DNA of 11,898 bases from NCBI GenBank assembly GCA_047973435.1, contig JBKECA010000044.1, positions 1 through 11,898 on the forward strand, written 5' to 3'. The notes under the pieces are model-generated. The model worked only from the letters and a program-made list of their open reading frames with translations, ran no database searches and was not told the DNA's origin. Origin of the DNA: JBKECA01 sp047973435. GTDB lineage: Bacteria; Planctomycetota; Planctomycetia; Planctomycetales; Planctomycetaceae. The translations under genes and the position numbers were made by a program. This document shows, piece after piece, positions 1-7,864 of the stretch. How positions within the stretch are numbered: the first letter of the stretch is position 1; the number at the start of each line of letters is the position of its first letter.

Positions 1-2
1 CC

Positions 3-764
3 ACCCTCGACGAATGCCTTCCCAAGCAACTGCAATTGGCCGAACAGGGAGAGCAGGGCCAGCGTCACGGCGGTCGTCGAGAGCGATCAGGACGGGGTTC
101 TCGGTATCCGTCGTCGCGGCGAAAGCCGCCACCTCGTGTCAAAGCGGTGCATCGCCTGGACCGGGACACCAGTGGCGTGATGGTTTTCGCCCGCAACGAG
201 CACGCCGAGCGAGCACTGGTGTCGCAATTCAAGGACCATTCGATCGAACGTGTCTATCGCGCCATCGTGCACGGACAGCCGGCCGATCAGACGATTTCCC
301 GACGACTGATTCGAGATCGCGGCGACGGCCAGCGAGGCGGCACCGATTCCACCACGGATGGCGAGGATGCCGTTACACACGTTCAGCTGCTGGAAGTCGC
401 GGGTCCCTTTTCACTCGTCGAATGTCGTCTGGAAACGGGGCGCACCCATCAGATACGGATCCATCTGTCTGAGCAGGGACATCTGCTCTGCGGCGACCCA
501 CTGTATTACCGCCGTCTACAACTCCCGCCGATGGATGACGGCAGCGGCGCACCACGTCTGGCGCTCCACGCCGCGCGGCTGGCGTTCGAGCATCCCCGCA
601 CTCGTGAGTGGATGGAATTTGAGGAGGAATGGCCGGCCGATCTGGAACGCGTCTGGCGTCGGCTCAGGCGCGAGGCCAGTGCCCAAGCCCCCGCGAGTGC
701 GCCGAAAACAGAGTCGAACGATATCACCAGCGATGGACCGGGACCGTGTTGGGGCATAACGTGA
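3..764 (+). CDS. RluA-family RNA pseudouridine synthase (5' end missing)
   Basis: This family converts specific uridines in rRNA or tRNA to pseudouridine in the cytoplasm. The frame is open to the left edge, so the start lies outside the window. The catalytic motif HRLDRDTSG is present, with the nucleophilic Asp codon at 159-161. The family blocks RVYRAIVHG, GRTHQIRIHL, GDPLYY and RLALHAARLAFEHP follow in the usual order. The first visible residues, TLDECLPKQL, fit the segment that normally precedes the catalytic motif. About 35 Arg/Gln/Gly-rich residues then intervene before HRLD; this looks like a disordered insertion. The C-terminus has an Ala/Pro-rich tail. Lon starts 30 bp downstream, so the two may share a transcript. 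The family call is firm. Which RluA/C/D subgroup or target site it serves cannot be told from this fragment. Confidence 0.9.
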   Translation, partial: TLDECLPKQLQLAEQGEQGQRHGGRRERSGRGSRYPSSRRKPPPRVKAVHRLDRDTSGVMVFARNEHAERALVSQFKDHSIERVYRAIVHGQPADQTISRRLIRDRGDGQRGGTDSTTDGEDAVTHVQLLEVAGPFSLVECRLETGRTHQIRIHLSEQGHLLCGDPLYYRRLQLPPMDDGSGAPRLALHAARLAFEHPRTREWMEFEEEWPADLERVWRRLRREASAQAPASAPKTESNDITSDGPGPCWGIT

Positions 765-794
765 CGGTAACCCTTCAGCGTGCCGAGCCTCCAC

Positions 795-3293
795 ATGAAT
801 GAACCCAACCAGCTGGCGGTCCTGCCGGTCCGGAATACCGTCTTCTTCCCGTTTACCCTCGCCCCGTTAACGGTGGGGCGACCCATGTCCATTGCCGCGG
901 CCGAGGCCGCCCTCGCGCGGGAGGACAAGTTGCTGGCAATCTTTACGCAGAAAGACCCCAATGTCGATGAACCCGGGCCGGACGATCTGATTCCGTTCGG
1001 AACCAAGGCCGTCATCAAGCGGATGGCCCGCACGGACGAAGGACTGCAGCTGCTTGTGCAGGGAGTGGATCGCATTGAACGAACCGGCATCGCCAAAAGC
1101 GATGCGTTCATCAAGCTCAAAATCAGAAAAGCGGTCGTCGAGTCAGACGCCGGCACGGAGGTTGAAGCCCTGCAGCGGTCGGTCATTGAACAGGGAGCCC
1201 GTATTCAGGAACTGGCCGAGCCGCCCGTCCAGCTCGACTTTTCGCAGGTTGCAGCCCAGCTCGAACATCCAATGCAGCTGGTCTATCTGATGGCGTCGTT
1301 CGTCAGCCTGGATGTCGAAAAGGGAGCCAAGCTGATTGAAACGTCCAGCCATACGGAGGCCTTGCGGTTGCTGCATGGCTACCTGACACACGAGATTCAG
1401 GTGTTGGAGCTGCAGACCAAGATTGCCACCGCCGCCAAGTCGGAAATGGGCCGCGAGCAACGCGAGTACCTGCTGCGCCAACAGATGCGGGCCATTCGCG
1501 AAGAGCTGGGAGAGAACGACGGCGAGGCCGCCGAAGTCGCCGAGTTGCGATCTCGGTTTGAGGAACTTGATCTGCCCGAGGAAGTCGAAAAGGAGGCTGC
1601 CCGCCAACTGACCCGACTCGAGAGTCTCCCCGCATCGGCTCCGGACTTCCAGGTGACGCGGGCGCATCTCGAACTGATCCTCGAACTCCCGTGGAACGAG
1701 ACGACGGCGGATCATCTCGACCTGAAGGAAGCCCGTCGCATTCTCGACGAGGATCATTACGGTCTCGACGCGATCAAGGATCGCATCATCGAACATCTGG
1801 CCGTGATGAAACTCAACCCCCAGGCGCATGCGCCAATTCTCTGCTTCATCGGTCCTCCGGGCGTCGGGAAGACATCGCTGGGACAGTCGATCGCGCGGGC
1901 CATCGGGCGGAAGTTTGAACGCTTCAGCCTGGGGGGCATGCACGACGAAGCCGAGTTGCGTGGACACCGCCGCACTTACATCGGCGCGATGTCGGGCCGC
2001 GTGATTCAGGCGATCCGCCGGGCCGGCGTGAAGAACCCGATGATCATGCTCGACGAGATCGACAAACTCGGCCACGATCACCGGGGCGATCCCGCCGCCG
2101 CCCTGCTCGAAATCCTCGACCCTGCCCAGAACGACACCTTCCGCGACAACTATCTCGACCTGCCGTTCGACTTGTCGCAAGTCTTCTTTGTCGTGACCGC
2201 CAATGGGTACGACGGCATTCCAAGGCCTTTGCTGGACCGGATGGAGGTCATTCGCCTCAGCGGCTACACCGACGAAGAAAAACGAGAAATCGCCCGCCGT
2301 TATCTGCTGCCCCGACAATTGCAGGAGACCGGGCTGACTTCAGAACAGCTGTCGATCCCGGACGATGTGTTGGATGCGATCATTCAGCGCTACACGCGGG
2401 AAGCGGGGGTCAGAAATCTGGAGCGGCAGCTGGGACAGATCGCCCGCAAGATCGCACGCCGCATTGCTGAAGGCGAGTCGGTTGCGATCACGCTCACGGT
2501 CGATGATCTCAGCGAGTTGCTCGGCTCGGAACGGTTCTTCCAGGAGCAGGCTCGCAAGACGCTCGAACCAGGGGTCTCACTCGGCCTGGCATGGACCGAG
2601 TCTGGCGGCGATGTCCTGTACATCGAAGCGGTTCAGCTACCGGACGGCGAACGCTTGAAGCTGACGGGCAAGCTCGGCTCGGTGATGCAGGAGTCGGCCC
2701 AGGCGGCGATGAGTTACTTGTTGTCACACACCAAGCAGCTGGGGATTCCCGAGACGAAGTGGCATGTCCATTTGCACATTCCCGCTGGGGCAGTGCCCAA
2801 GGACGGCCCCTCCGCCGGTGTGACGATGGCAACCGCGCTGGCGTCACTGTTTACTCAGAAACCCGTCCGAGCCGACACCGCGATGACGGGGGAGATCACC
2901 CTGTCGGGGCTGGTTCTGCCAGTCGGTGGTATCAAGGAAAAGGTGCTGGCAGCGCGTCGCGCGGGAGTCAAACAGGTCGTGCTGCCGCGACAGAACGAGA
3001 AGGACCTGGAAGACGTACCGGCCAACGTCCGCAGTGAGATGACGTTCGTGTTCGCGGATCGAATTGAAGACGCCGTGTGCGCTGCGATTCCCGACCTGGG
3101 GAGCTGTTTTCCCTGTAGGTCGAATCAGGAGGGAGGGACTGGTGCGGCCGCCACTGATACACCGCCACCACCGCCGGACGCGACTCCGGTTGTTGAACCG
3201 ACAAAGAAGAAGCGGGCTCCGAAACCGAAGAAGACCCCAGCCAAACGCCGCAAGTCAGGCGATGGAAAATCGCGGCAGATCGCCAGCGAGTAG
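795..3293 (+). CDS. lon: ATP-dependent Lon protease (LonA type) with basic C-terminal tail
   Basis: Lon is a homohexameric cytoplasmic AAA+ protease that unfolds and degrades damaged and regulatory proteins. Numbering from the ATG at 795 (832 aa): the N-terminal substrate-binding domain starts with AVLPVRNTVFFP and runs to about 205, followed by a helical segment. The AAA+ module has Walker A GPPGVGKT at 353-360 and Walker B MIMLDEID at 416-423. The serine protease domain has KDGPSAG with catalytic Ser673 and GGIKEK with catalytic Lys716. All key residues are intact. A GTG five codons upstream (780) is the alternative start; neither has a clear Shine-Dalgarno, and I prefer ATG because the conserved N-domain follows it closely. 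From about residue 770 there is an extra tail: a CFPC motif, a proline run, then a Lys/Arg-rich end. E. coli Lon is 784 aa, so the tail accounts for the extra length. Confidence 0.97.
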   Translation: MNEPNQLAVLPVRNTVFFPFTLAPLTVGRPMSIAAAEAALAREDKLLAIFTQKDPNVDEPGPDDLIPFGTKAVIKRMARTDEGLQLLVQGVDRIERTGIAKSDAFIKLKIRKAVVESDAGTEVEALQRSVIEQGARIQELAEPPVQLDFSQVAAQLEHPMQLVYLMASFVSLDVEKGAKLIETSSHTEALRLLHGYLTHEIQVLELQTKIATAAKSEMGREQREYLLRQQMRAIREELGENDGEAAEVAELRSRFEELDLPEEVEKEAARQLTRLESLPASAPDFQVTRAHLELILELPWNETTADHLDLKEARRILDEDHYGLDAIKDRIIEHLAVMKLNPQAHAPILCFIGPPGVGKTSLGQSIARAIGRKFERFSLGGMHDEAELRGHRRTYIGAMSGRVIQAIRRAGVKNPMIMLDEIDKLGHDHRGDPAAALLEILDPAQNDTFRDNYLDLPFDLSQVFFVVTANGYDGIPRPLLDRMEVIRLSGYTDEEKREIARRYLLPRQLQETGLTSEQLSIPDDVLDAIIQRYTREAGVRNLERQLGQIARKIARRIAEGESVAITLTVDDLSELLGSERFFQEQARKTLEPGVSLGLAWTESGGDVLYIEAVQLPDGERLKLTGKLGSVMQESAQAAMSYLLSHTKQLGIPETKWHVHLHIPAGAVPKDGPSAGVTMATALASLFTQKPVRADTAMTGEITLSGLVLPVGGIKEKVLAARRAGVKQVVLPRQNEKDLEDVPANVRSEMTFVFADRIEDAVCAAIPDLGSCFPCRSNQEGGTGAAATDTPPPPPDATPVVEPTKKKRAPKPKKTPAKRRKSGDGKSRQIASE

Positions 3294-3490
3294 GTCCGAG
3301 GTGGCCGAGGACGAGACACGTTTGGCACCGCGATGGGATTTCGTCATCATGCCAGACTGCCGCTGAGTGCGGCGAGCCGGTGACAACGTCCTGCTGACAG
3401 TTACGGGACTCGTCGGCACTGCCAACTCGCTGCGGCCCCGGTATCAGCAGCAGCGACAACGCGGTTCCCAATGGCCTTCTTCTGTCCGCG

Positions 3491-4552
3491 ATGAGTTCGC
3501 TGTGGAACAACCTTCGAGGTCACAATGAGCAGGTCGCCATGTTTCGGCGGGCTGTACAGCGGGGGCGGACTGCGCATGCGTATCTTTTCCTGGGCCCCGC
3601 TGGTGTCGGAAAGCGACTGTTCGCGGAACACGTAGCCCAGGCCCTCTTTTGCGGTCGCTGCGATGACACCGAATTGGATGCCTGCGGTAGTTGCTCCGGC
3701 TGTAAGCAGGTCCTGTCGGGCACGCATCCAGATCTGTTGACGGTGGGACTGCCCGATGGCAAGCGGGAACTGCCCATCGAAGCCTTTGTTGGATCAGAGG
3801 ACCGCCGCGGCCGCGAAGGCTTGCTCAAGGAGTTGTCGCTACGGCCAATGACGGCGACACGTCGGATCGCCATCATCGACGACGCCGACAGAATGAACGA
3901 AGCGAGCGCCAATGCACTACTCAAAACGCTGGAAGAACCGCCGCCGAATTCGATTCTGATTCTCATCAGCCCCAGCAGTGATGCGCTCCTGCCCACAATT
4001 CGCTCCCGCTGTCAGCCGCTGCTGTTTTCCGCGTTGTCGGAGCAGGATGTCGCCGAGTTGATCGTCCAACTGGACTGGGACCGCGACCCGGCCGTTGCCG
4101 CGGTGATCGCTCGGTTGAGCGAAGGGAGTCTCGACACCGCCCGACAGCTGATGGACCCGGGTTTGCGGGCCTTAAGAGAGATGGTATCGGAGATGTTTTC
4201 CTCACATCCGTTTGCCCCGATTGAGGGATCGCAATGTCTGCTCAAAGGGCTGGAGGAACTGGGAGGAGGCAGCGCAGGCCAGCGTGAAAACGCTGGGTGG
4301 TGGCTGCGGTTTGCCATCGACTTCCTGCGCCAGTCACTCGCGCCGATTGAGGACGTTTCCCCTGCGATGCAGAAATTCCGTCGGAGGCATCCGACGGAAG
4401 ACCCTGACGCGGCGGATCGGATTGCAGGGGCTCTGGATCGTTGCCTGATGGCGACGAGGCAACTGCATCAGTCGATGCCCGTGCCGCTGTGTCTGGAAAG
4501 TCTGCTGCACGACGTCAGCTGTCTGCTTCGCGGCGTACTGGTCATGACTTGA
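3491..4552 (+). CDS. holB: DNA polymerase III delta' subunit (clamp loader)
   Basis: Delta' is part of the clamp loader that opens and loads the sliding beta clamp during replication. The 353-aa product starts with the family's typical block (GHNEQVAMFRRA, then AHAYLFLGPAGVGKR). The Walker A-like loop at residues 35-42 ends in Lys-Arg instead of Lys-Ser/Thr, in line with delta' subunits that do not hydrolyse ATP. A zinc-binding set follows: C54, C65, C68 and C71, with an extra C57. IIDDADRMNEASANALLKTL fills the Walker B/helix position and RSRC at 171-174 matches the conserved SRC motif. The C-terminal third is the divergent oligomerisation region. There is no clear Shine-Dalgarno before the ATG. 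A gap of 197 bp separates it from lon; I see no gene in that gap. Confidence 0.93.
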   Translation: MSSLWNNLRGHNEQVAMFRRAVQRGRTAHAYLFLGPAGVGKRLFAEHVAQALFCGRCDDTELDACGSCSGCKQVLSGTHPDLLTVGLPDGKRELPIEAFVGSEDRRGREGLLKELSLRPMTATRRIAIIDDADRMNEASANALLKTLEEPPPNSILILISPSSDALLPTIRSRCQPLLFSALSEQDVAELIVQLDWDRDPAVAAVIARLSEGSLDTARQLMDPGLRALREMVSEMFSSHPFAPIEGSQCLLKGLEELGGGSAGQRENAGWWLRFAIDFLRQSLAPIEDVSPAMQKFRRRHPTEDPDAADRIAGALDRCLMATRQLHQSMPVPLCLESLLHDVSCLLRGVLVMT

Positions 4553-4604
4553 ACCACTCCGGCGTCGCTGGGTGACCGGCGATGCGGACAACCGAGGAGA
4601 CATG

Positions 4605-5537
4605 ATGAACGAACTTTCTCGCTGCGAAGTGATCCCTCAACCACATCAGCAGGCGGCCTTTTTGATCGATGGTCACGAGGTCACCCGCTGGCACTTTGGA
4701 ATCGATGCACCGCGACCGTACTTCTACCCGCTGGTTGGTCCTCAGTCTGGACGCAGCCTGACCCGCATGGGGCATCCAGGAGCTGAAAATCACGACCATC
4801 ACCAGTCCTGCTGGTTCGCGCACAACAAGGTGCTGGGGATCGATTTCTGGGGAAATCGATCAACGGCGGTCATTCGACAGCACAACTGGTACGTCTACGA
4901 CGACAGCGACGACGACGCCCGCATGGCCGTGCGGCTCGACTGGCTGGACGGACACGACCCGCAACCCCTGCTCGAACAGGATCTGATCGTGGTCATGCGA
5001 CCGCTCGAACGAGGGGAATTCACACTCGATCTGCAGTCGACGTTCCGACCGAGCGCGGAGTCGCTGGAGTTCCAGCAGACAAACTTCGGCTTCTTCGCCG
5101 TGCGGGTGGCAAAATCGATCTCGGGTCACTTTGGCGGCGGAACGCTTACCGCCAGCACAGGCCTCACGAGCGAAAAGGCCATCTTCGGCACCGCAGCGGA
5201 GTGGATGGACTACAGCGGCCCCATGCCGCTCGTGACCGCCGACGGGGGCCGCAAGCAGGTCTCCGAGGGAATCACCCTGTTTGACCATCCGGACAACCCG
5301 TCCTACCCCAGCAAGTGGCACGTGCGTGAAGATGGCTGGATGGGCCCATCGGCCTGTCGCGATGCCCCGCTGGTCACCACCCGCGAATCCCCCCTGCGGC
5401 TGCGGTACCTTCTGCACATCCACCGGGACGGTGCCAACGCCGAACGGTCGAATCAGCTGGCCGCGGACTGGAAACAGCATCCCTGGCTGACTGTGGTCAA
5501 GTCGAAGCAACCTGGCCGCCAGTATGGGTTGGAATAA
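4605..5537 (+). CDS. PmoA-family (DUF6807) protein
   Basis: The 310-aa product matches the family annotated as PmoA/DUF6807, common in planctomycetes. The family name comes from a weak link to methane monooxygenase, and I would not infer methane oxidation. Visible hallmarks are RPYFYPLVGP at residues 37-46, SLTRMGHPG, then a histidine-rich stretch with H63, H65, H66 and H73 leading into LGIDFW. These histidines could bind a metal or a sugar-like ligand; that is inference. There is no signal peptide or membrane segment, so it is probably cytoplasmic. Two adjacent ATGs occur at 4602 and 4605. The Shine-Dalgarno AGGAGA at 4595-4600 is better spaced for 4605. It begins 52 bp after holB. In these bacteria such proteins are often associated with Gfo/Idh oxidoreductases and carbohydrate metabolism, but no sugar gene is adjacent here. 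Biochemical function is unknown. Confidence 0.85.
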   Translation: MNELSRCEVIPQPHQQAAFLIDGHEVTRWHFGIDAPRPYFYPLVGPQSGRSLTRMGHPGAENHDHHQSCWFAHNKVLGIDFWGNRSTAVIRQHNWYVYDDSDDDARMAVRLDWLDGHDPQPLLEQDLIVVMRPLERGEFTLDLQSTFRPSAESLEFQQTNFGFFAVRVAKSISGHFGGGTLTASTGLTSEKAIFGTAAEWMDYSGPMPLVTADGGRKQVSEGITLFDHPDNPSYPSKWHVREDGWMGPSACRDAPLVTTRESPLRLRYLLHIHRDGANAERSNQLAADWKQHPWLTVVKSKQPGRQYGLE

Positions 5538-5580
5538 GGCTGCGTGCCTGTGAATCCTCCCCCCCGTCCCTGTGCGAGCT

Positions 5581-5747
5581 TGGCTCGGTCGGTATGGTGT
5601 GGTCGCTGGAAATTCCAGGGGACGGCATGACGCTGCGTGCCAGCGTGGTGGCTCGCGTCGCCTCTGGGGGGTGGTTACGATCCGCCAGCGAGAGTGACAC
5701 CGATGAACCCGCGGTCGCACTGGCTCGGTGGCCGCAGTGGCTCGGTG
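5581..5747 (+). repeat. Short direct repeats and a palindrome upstream of dapB
   Basis: The 9-mer TGGCTCGGT occurs at 5581-5589, 5721-5729 and 5738-5746. The last two are extended to 10 bp (TGGCTCGGTG) and start 17 bp apart. A perfect odd palindrome CTGGAA-A-TTCCAG lies at 5606-5618. All sit in the 273-bp gap between the PmoA-family gene and dapB. They could be operator half-sites for dapB or chance in GC-rich sequence. No convincing -35/-10 promoter was seen here. Confidence 0.35.
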
Positions 5748-5810
5748 ATGTGACAGCGAGATCAATACGGTCGAAGATCGGAAGAGCCTGTCGGTCCAGG
5801 AGAACCAGTG

Positions 5811-6611
5811 ATGTCGGAAGCGATTCGCGTGGCGGTCTATGGTGCGGCGGGACGAATGGGGCAACGCATTGTCGCACTCACTCACGCCGACCCGCTTACC
5901 ACCGTTGTCGCCGCCATTGACGCCCCCGGCGCCCCGCGTCTGGGGCAGGACGCGGGAGAAGTGGCAGGCGTCGGCCGGATCGGCGTTCCCATTGTGGCGG
6001 AACTCGGTTCGCATCCCGATGTAGTGATTGATTTCTCCTCTCCCGAAGCGGCGGTCGAAATCGCCGTCCTGTGTGCCCAGCGGCAAATCCCGTTAGTTGT
6101 TGCTACCACCGGTCTCAATGAGCAGCAGCGAAGCGAGGTTCTCGCCGCCGCGCAGGAGACCGCGGTCCTGATGGCCCCGAGCATGAGCCTGGCGGTCAAT
6201 CTGGCGATGAAGCTGGTCCGCGAGGCCTCGCAGGCCCTTAAGGACCTCTCCTCCGGGGTCGATGTCGAAATCATAGAGCGACACCATCGGTTCAAAGAAG
6301 ACGCCCCCAGCGGAACCGCCCTGAAGTTCGGCGAGATCGTCGCTGAGGAAATGGGACAAAGCGAGCAGCGCCACGGTCGCGAAGGGCGGATCGGCCAGCG
6401 ACCGCGGAACGAAATCGGCTTTCATGCCGTTCGCACCGGGGACAACGTCGGCGAGCATCAAATCATCTTTGGGATGATGGGAGAAACACTGGAGGTCTAT
6501 GTTCGTGGCCATACCCGCGACAGTTACGCCTACGGGGCGATCGCGGCCGCCAAGTATCTGGCTCACAAGCCAGCCGGCCTGTATTCGATGGAGGATGTGC
6601 TCGGTTTCTAA
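5811..6611 (+). CDS. dapB: 4-hydroxy-tetrahydrodipicolinate reductase
   Basis: DapB reduces 4-hydroxy-tetrahydrodipicolinate with NAD(P)H, the second committed step of the diaminopimelate/lysine pathway, which also feeds peptidoglycan. The 266-aa product has the nucleotide-binding loop GAAGRMG (residues 11-17), the DFSSPEA motif, VATTGL, and the signature ERHHRFKEDAPSGTA with His158/His159 and Lys162. The C-terminal RTGDNVGEHQIIF block is also present. Length is normal for the family. The ATG at 5811 is chosen because AGGAGA at 5798-5803 is 7 nt upstream; a GTG at 5808 is possible but closer than ideal. The neighbouring genes are not other dap genes, so pathway partners must lie elsewhere. 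Confidence 0.96.
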   Translation: MSEAIRVAVYGAAGRMGQRIVALTHADPLTTVVAAIDAPGAPRLGQDAGEVAGVGRIGVPIVAELGSHPDVVIDFSSPEAAVEIAVLCAQRQIPLVVATTGLNEQQRSEVLAAAQETAVLMAPSMSLAVNLAMKLVREASQALKDLSSGVDVEIIERHHRFKEDAPSGTALKFGEIVAEEMGQSEQRHGREGRIGQRPRNEIGFHAVRTGDNVGEHQIIFGMMGETLEVYVRGHTRDSYAYGAIAAAKYLAHKPAGLYSMEDVLGF

Positions 6612-6797
6612 ACCCAGTTCACTCGCGACACCACATGCCCCGACATGCTCGCTGGCTCCGGCCAACAGCTTGGAGTTCTGTTATTCAGGACAGGAGTACG
6701 ATCAGACCGAGATCGCTATGATGCGGGTGACCAATCGAATTCGCATCGACACAGCCGCATGTAGGTTGGGTACTCGTTTCTGCTCGCAGTCCATGTT

Positions 6798-6848
6798 GTT
6801 CTGCCCTGCCTCGCGGGGCTTTATACTGCCCGCGGCAGCGAGTGAGAT
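6798..6848 (+). repeat. Dispersed hairpin element, copy 1 (rearranged)
   Basis: Positions 6820-6848 match 8108-8136 for 29 identical bases, including the small hairpin CTGCC-CGC-GGCAG. The part just before it, 6808-6823, matches 8148-8163 in reverse complement (16 bases). The two ends of the element are therefore brought together with one inverted, and the middle is absent. It lies 187 bp after dapB and ends 39 bp before the next gene start. The rest of the 276-bp dapB-to-6888 gap shows no gene to me. Confidence 0.75.
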
Positions 6849-6887
6849 TTCGCCGTTTCCGATTCGTTTGCTTGTAGTGACGGTCCC

Positions 6888-7415
6888 TTGTCTCGCAAGT
6901 CCAAGTCCCGCCCTTCCGAACCGCCGCCGGCTCCCAAGTCCGCCGCCACATCGAGGCTGCGGGCGTCTGGCATCCTGGCGACCCTGCTGCTGTCGGTGAC
7001 GCTGGGAATGTGGTGGCGGTCGTCGCGCGAGGCTGCCAGCAGCCAGAATTATCGGATTGCCGACGAGATCTTGCAGCCCTTGCGAAGCGAGGGCTGGAAC
7101 GTGGGTCAAGCTCCCCAGGATGGCCGACGCTACCGCGTTTGCGGGTCGCTGGTGAATGACTCGTCCGAGTGGGTGATGGGAAGTTTCCACTCAGCCGACG
7201 GACGACAAGTTCGCTTCAGCGTGCCTCGTCCAAACGGGCAGGTGGTGAGAATCGAGGGCCTCGCCCCTGAAGGTGGCGGCCCGCTGACCTACGTCGTGTT
7301 AACGCAACCCGCTCCAGGATCGGTCGCCGAGTCTCCCGATCGCGCAGCGATGCAACCGCCATCAAGCACGTCGCCAGCGATTTCCCCAGCCGGTTTGCCG
7401 GCGGCAGCCAAGTGA
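6888..7415 (+). CDS. Hypothetical single-pass membrane protein
   Basis: I do not recognise this 175-aa protein. It has a basic, proline-rich N-terminus (residues 1-26), one hydrophobic segment at about 27-43 (ASGILATLLLSVTLGMWW), then a soluble domain of about 90 residues containing YRVCGSLVNDSSEWVMGSF, and a Pro/Ser/Ala-rich C-terminus. The basic residues before the hydrophobic segment suggest an N-in orientation with the soluble part outside the cytoplasm. The start is TTG at 6888. It is the first plausible start after an in-frame stop at 6843, and the next ATG lies inside the membrane segment. There is no good Shine-Dalgarno, so the start is uncertain. rnpB begins 65 bp downstream. The frame is open throughout and its composition looks coding, but function is unknown. 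Confidence 0.6.
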   Translation: MSRKSKSRPSEPPPAPKSAATSRLRASGILATLLLSVTLGMWWRSSREAASSQNYRIADEILQPLRSEGWNVGQAPQDGRRYRVCGSLVNDSSEWVMGSFHSADGRQVRFSVPRPNGQVVRIEGLAPEGGGPLTYVVLTQPAPGSVAESPDRAAMQPPSSTSPAISPAGLPAAAK

Positions 7416-7468
7416 TTGCCAGAGAGCTGAATTCGGCGTTTTCCATCCCGAGCACGGGCTGTGTGCGA

Positions 7469-7474
7469 TACAAT
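7469..7474 (+). promoter_or_regulatory. Probable -10 box of the rnpB promoter
   Basis: TACAAT ends 6 nt before the first base of the RNase P P1 helix (7481), the expected distance for a sigma-70-type -10 element. No good -35 was found at the usual spacing; T-rich sequence near 7440-7445 is too far upstream. The call rests on position and the 5-of-6 match to TATAAT. Confidence 0.5.
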
Positions 7475-7625
7475 GCTGTCGCCGGAGTGGGCTGAGTGAT
7501 CGCTGCGGGGATGGCGACATCTCCGTGGAGGAAAGTCCGGGCTCCACAGGACACGGTGGTGGGTAACGCCCACCGTCCGCGAGGACAGGGACAGTGCCAC
7601 AGAAAACAGACCGCCGATGGCGGCG

Positions 7626-7758
7626 GGGGTAGGAGTTAGGATTTAGGAGTTAGGATGTAGGGGACCGACTCGATACCGGTGCCAGACGTGTGCGTCACGA
7701 GTTCTCACCGCGGCCTTCGTGAACCTAATTCCTAACTCCCAATTCCTAACTCCTCTTT
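7626..7758 (+). repeat. Heptamer-repeat hairpin inserted in P12 of rnpB
   Basis: The base of helix P12 is GCGGCG (7620-7625) pairing with CGCCGC (7759-7764). Between these strands lies 133 nt where E. coli has only a few. The 5' arm (7629-7663) reads as five 7-mers: GTAGGAG, TTAGGAT, TTAGGAG, TTAGGAT, GTAGGGG. The 3' arm (7724-7758) reads CCTAATT, CCTAACT, CCCAATT, CCTAACT, CCTCTTT. Positions 7631-7661 and 7724-7754 pair at 27 of 31 positions by my count. The 62-nt centre has a smaller stem, ACTCG (7668-7672) with CGAGT (7698-7702). Heptamer repeats in P12 have been reported in heterocystous cyanobacteria; I recall that from general knowledge. Confidence 0.85.
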
Positions 7759-7762
7759 CGCC

Positions 7763-7800
<38 letters not shown>

Positions 7801-7864
7801 GCGCGGCTGGCGACAGTCGCGGCACGGCAAACCCCACCGGGAGCAAGGTCAAGCAGGGCGGAGT

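Noticed and set aside
1143..2318. 391-aa open frame on the minus strand within lon
   Set aside because: It lies wholly antisense to the clearly functional lon gene and shows no family motifs. Long antisense frames are expected in GC-rich coding sequence.
3577..3620. Walker A of HolB ending in Lys-Arg as a sign of an inactive pseudogene
   Set aside because: Delta' subunits are often not ATP-hydrolysing and vary here. The rest of the gene, including the cysteines and SRC motif, is intact.
4605..5537. Methane monooxygenase subunit, from the PmoA family name
   Set aside because: The protein has no membrane segments and lacks partner pmoB/pmoC genes. The family label is historical.
5594..5920. 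108-aa plus-strand open frame before dapB
   Set aside because: It overlaps the start of dapB by about 110 bp in another frame and has Arg/Ser-rich non-coding composition.
4860..6086. 408-aa minus-strand open frame across the PmoA-family gene and dapB
   Set aside because: It is antisense to two recognisable genes and the gap between them, with a low-complexity Arg/His/Pro-rich product and no domain.
7629..7758. CRISPR array suggested by the repeated TTAGGAG units
   Set aside because: The units are 7-mers in tandem without spacers and form a hairpin inside rnpB, so this is not a CRISPR structure.
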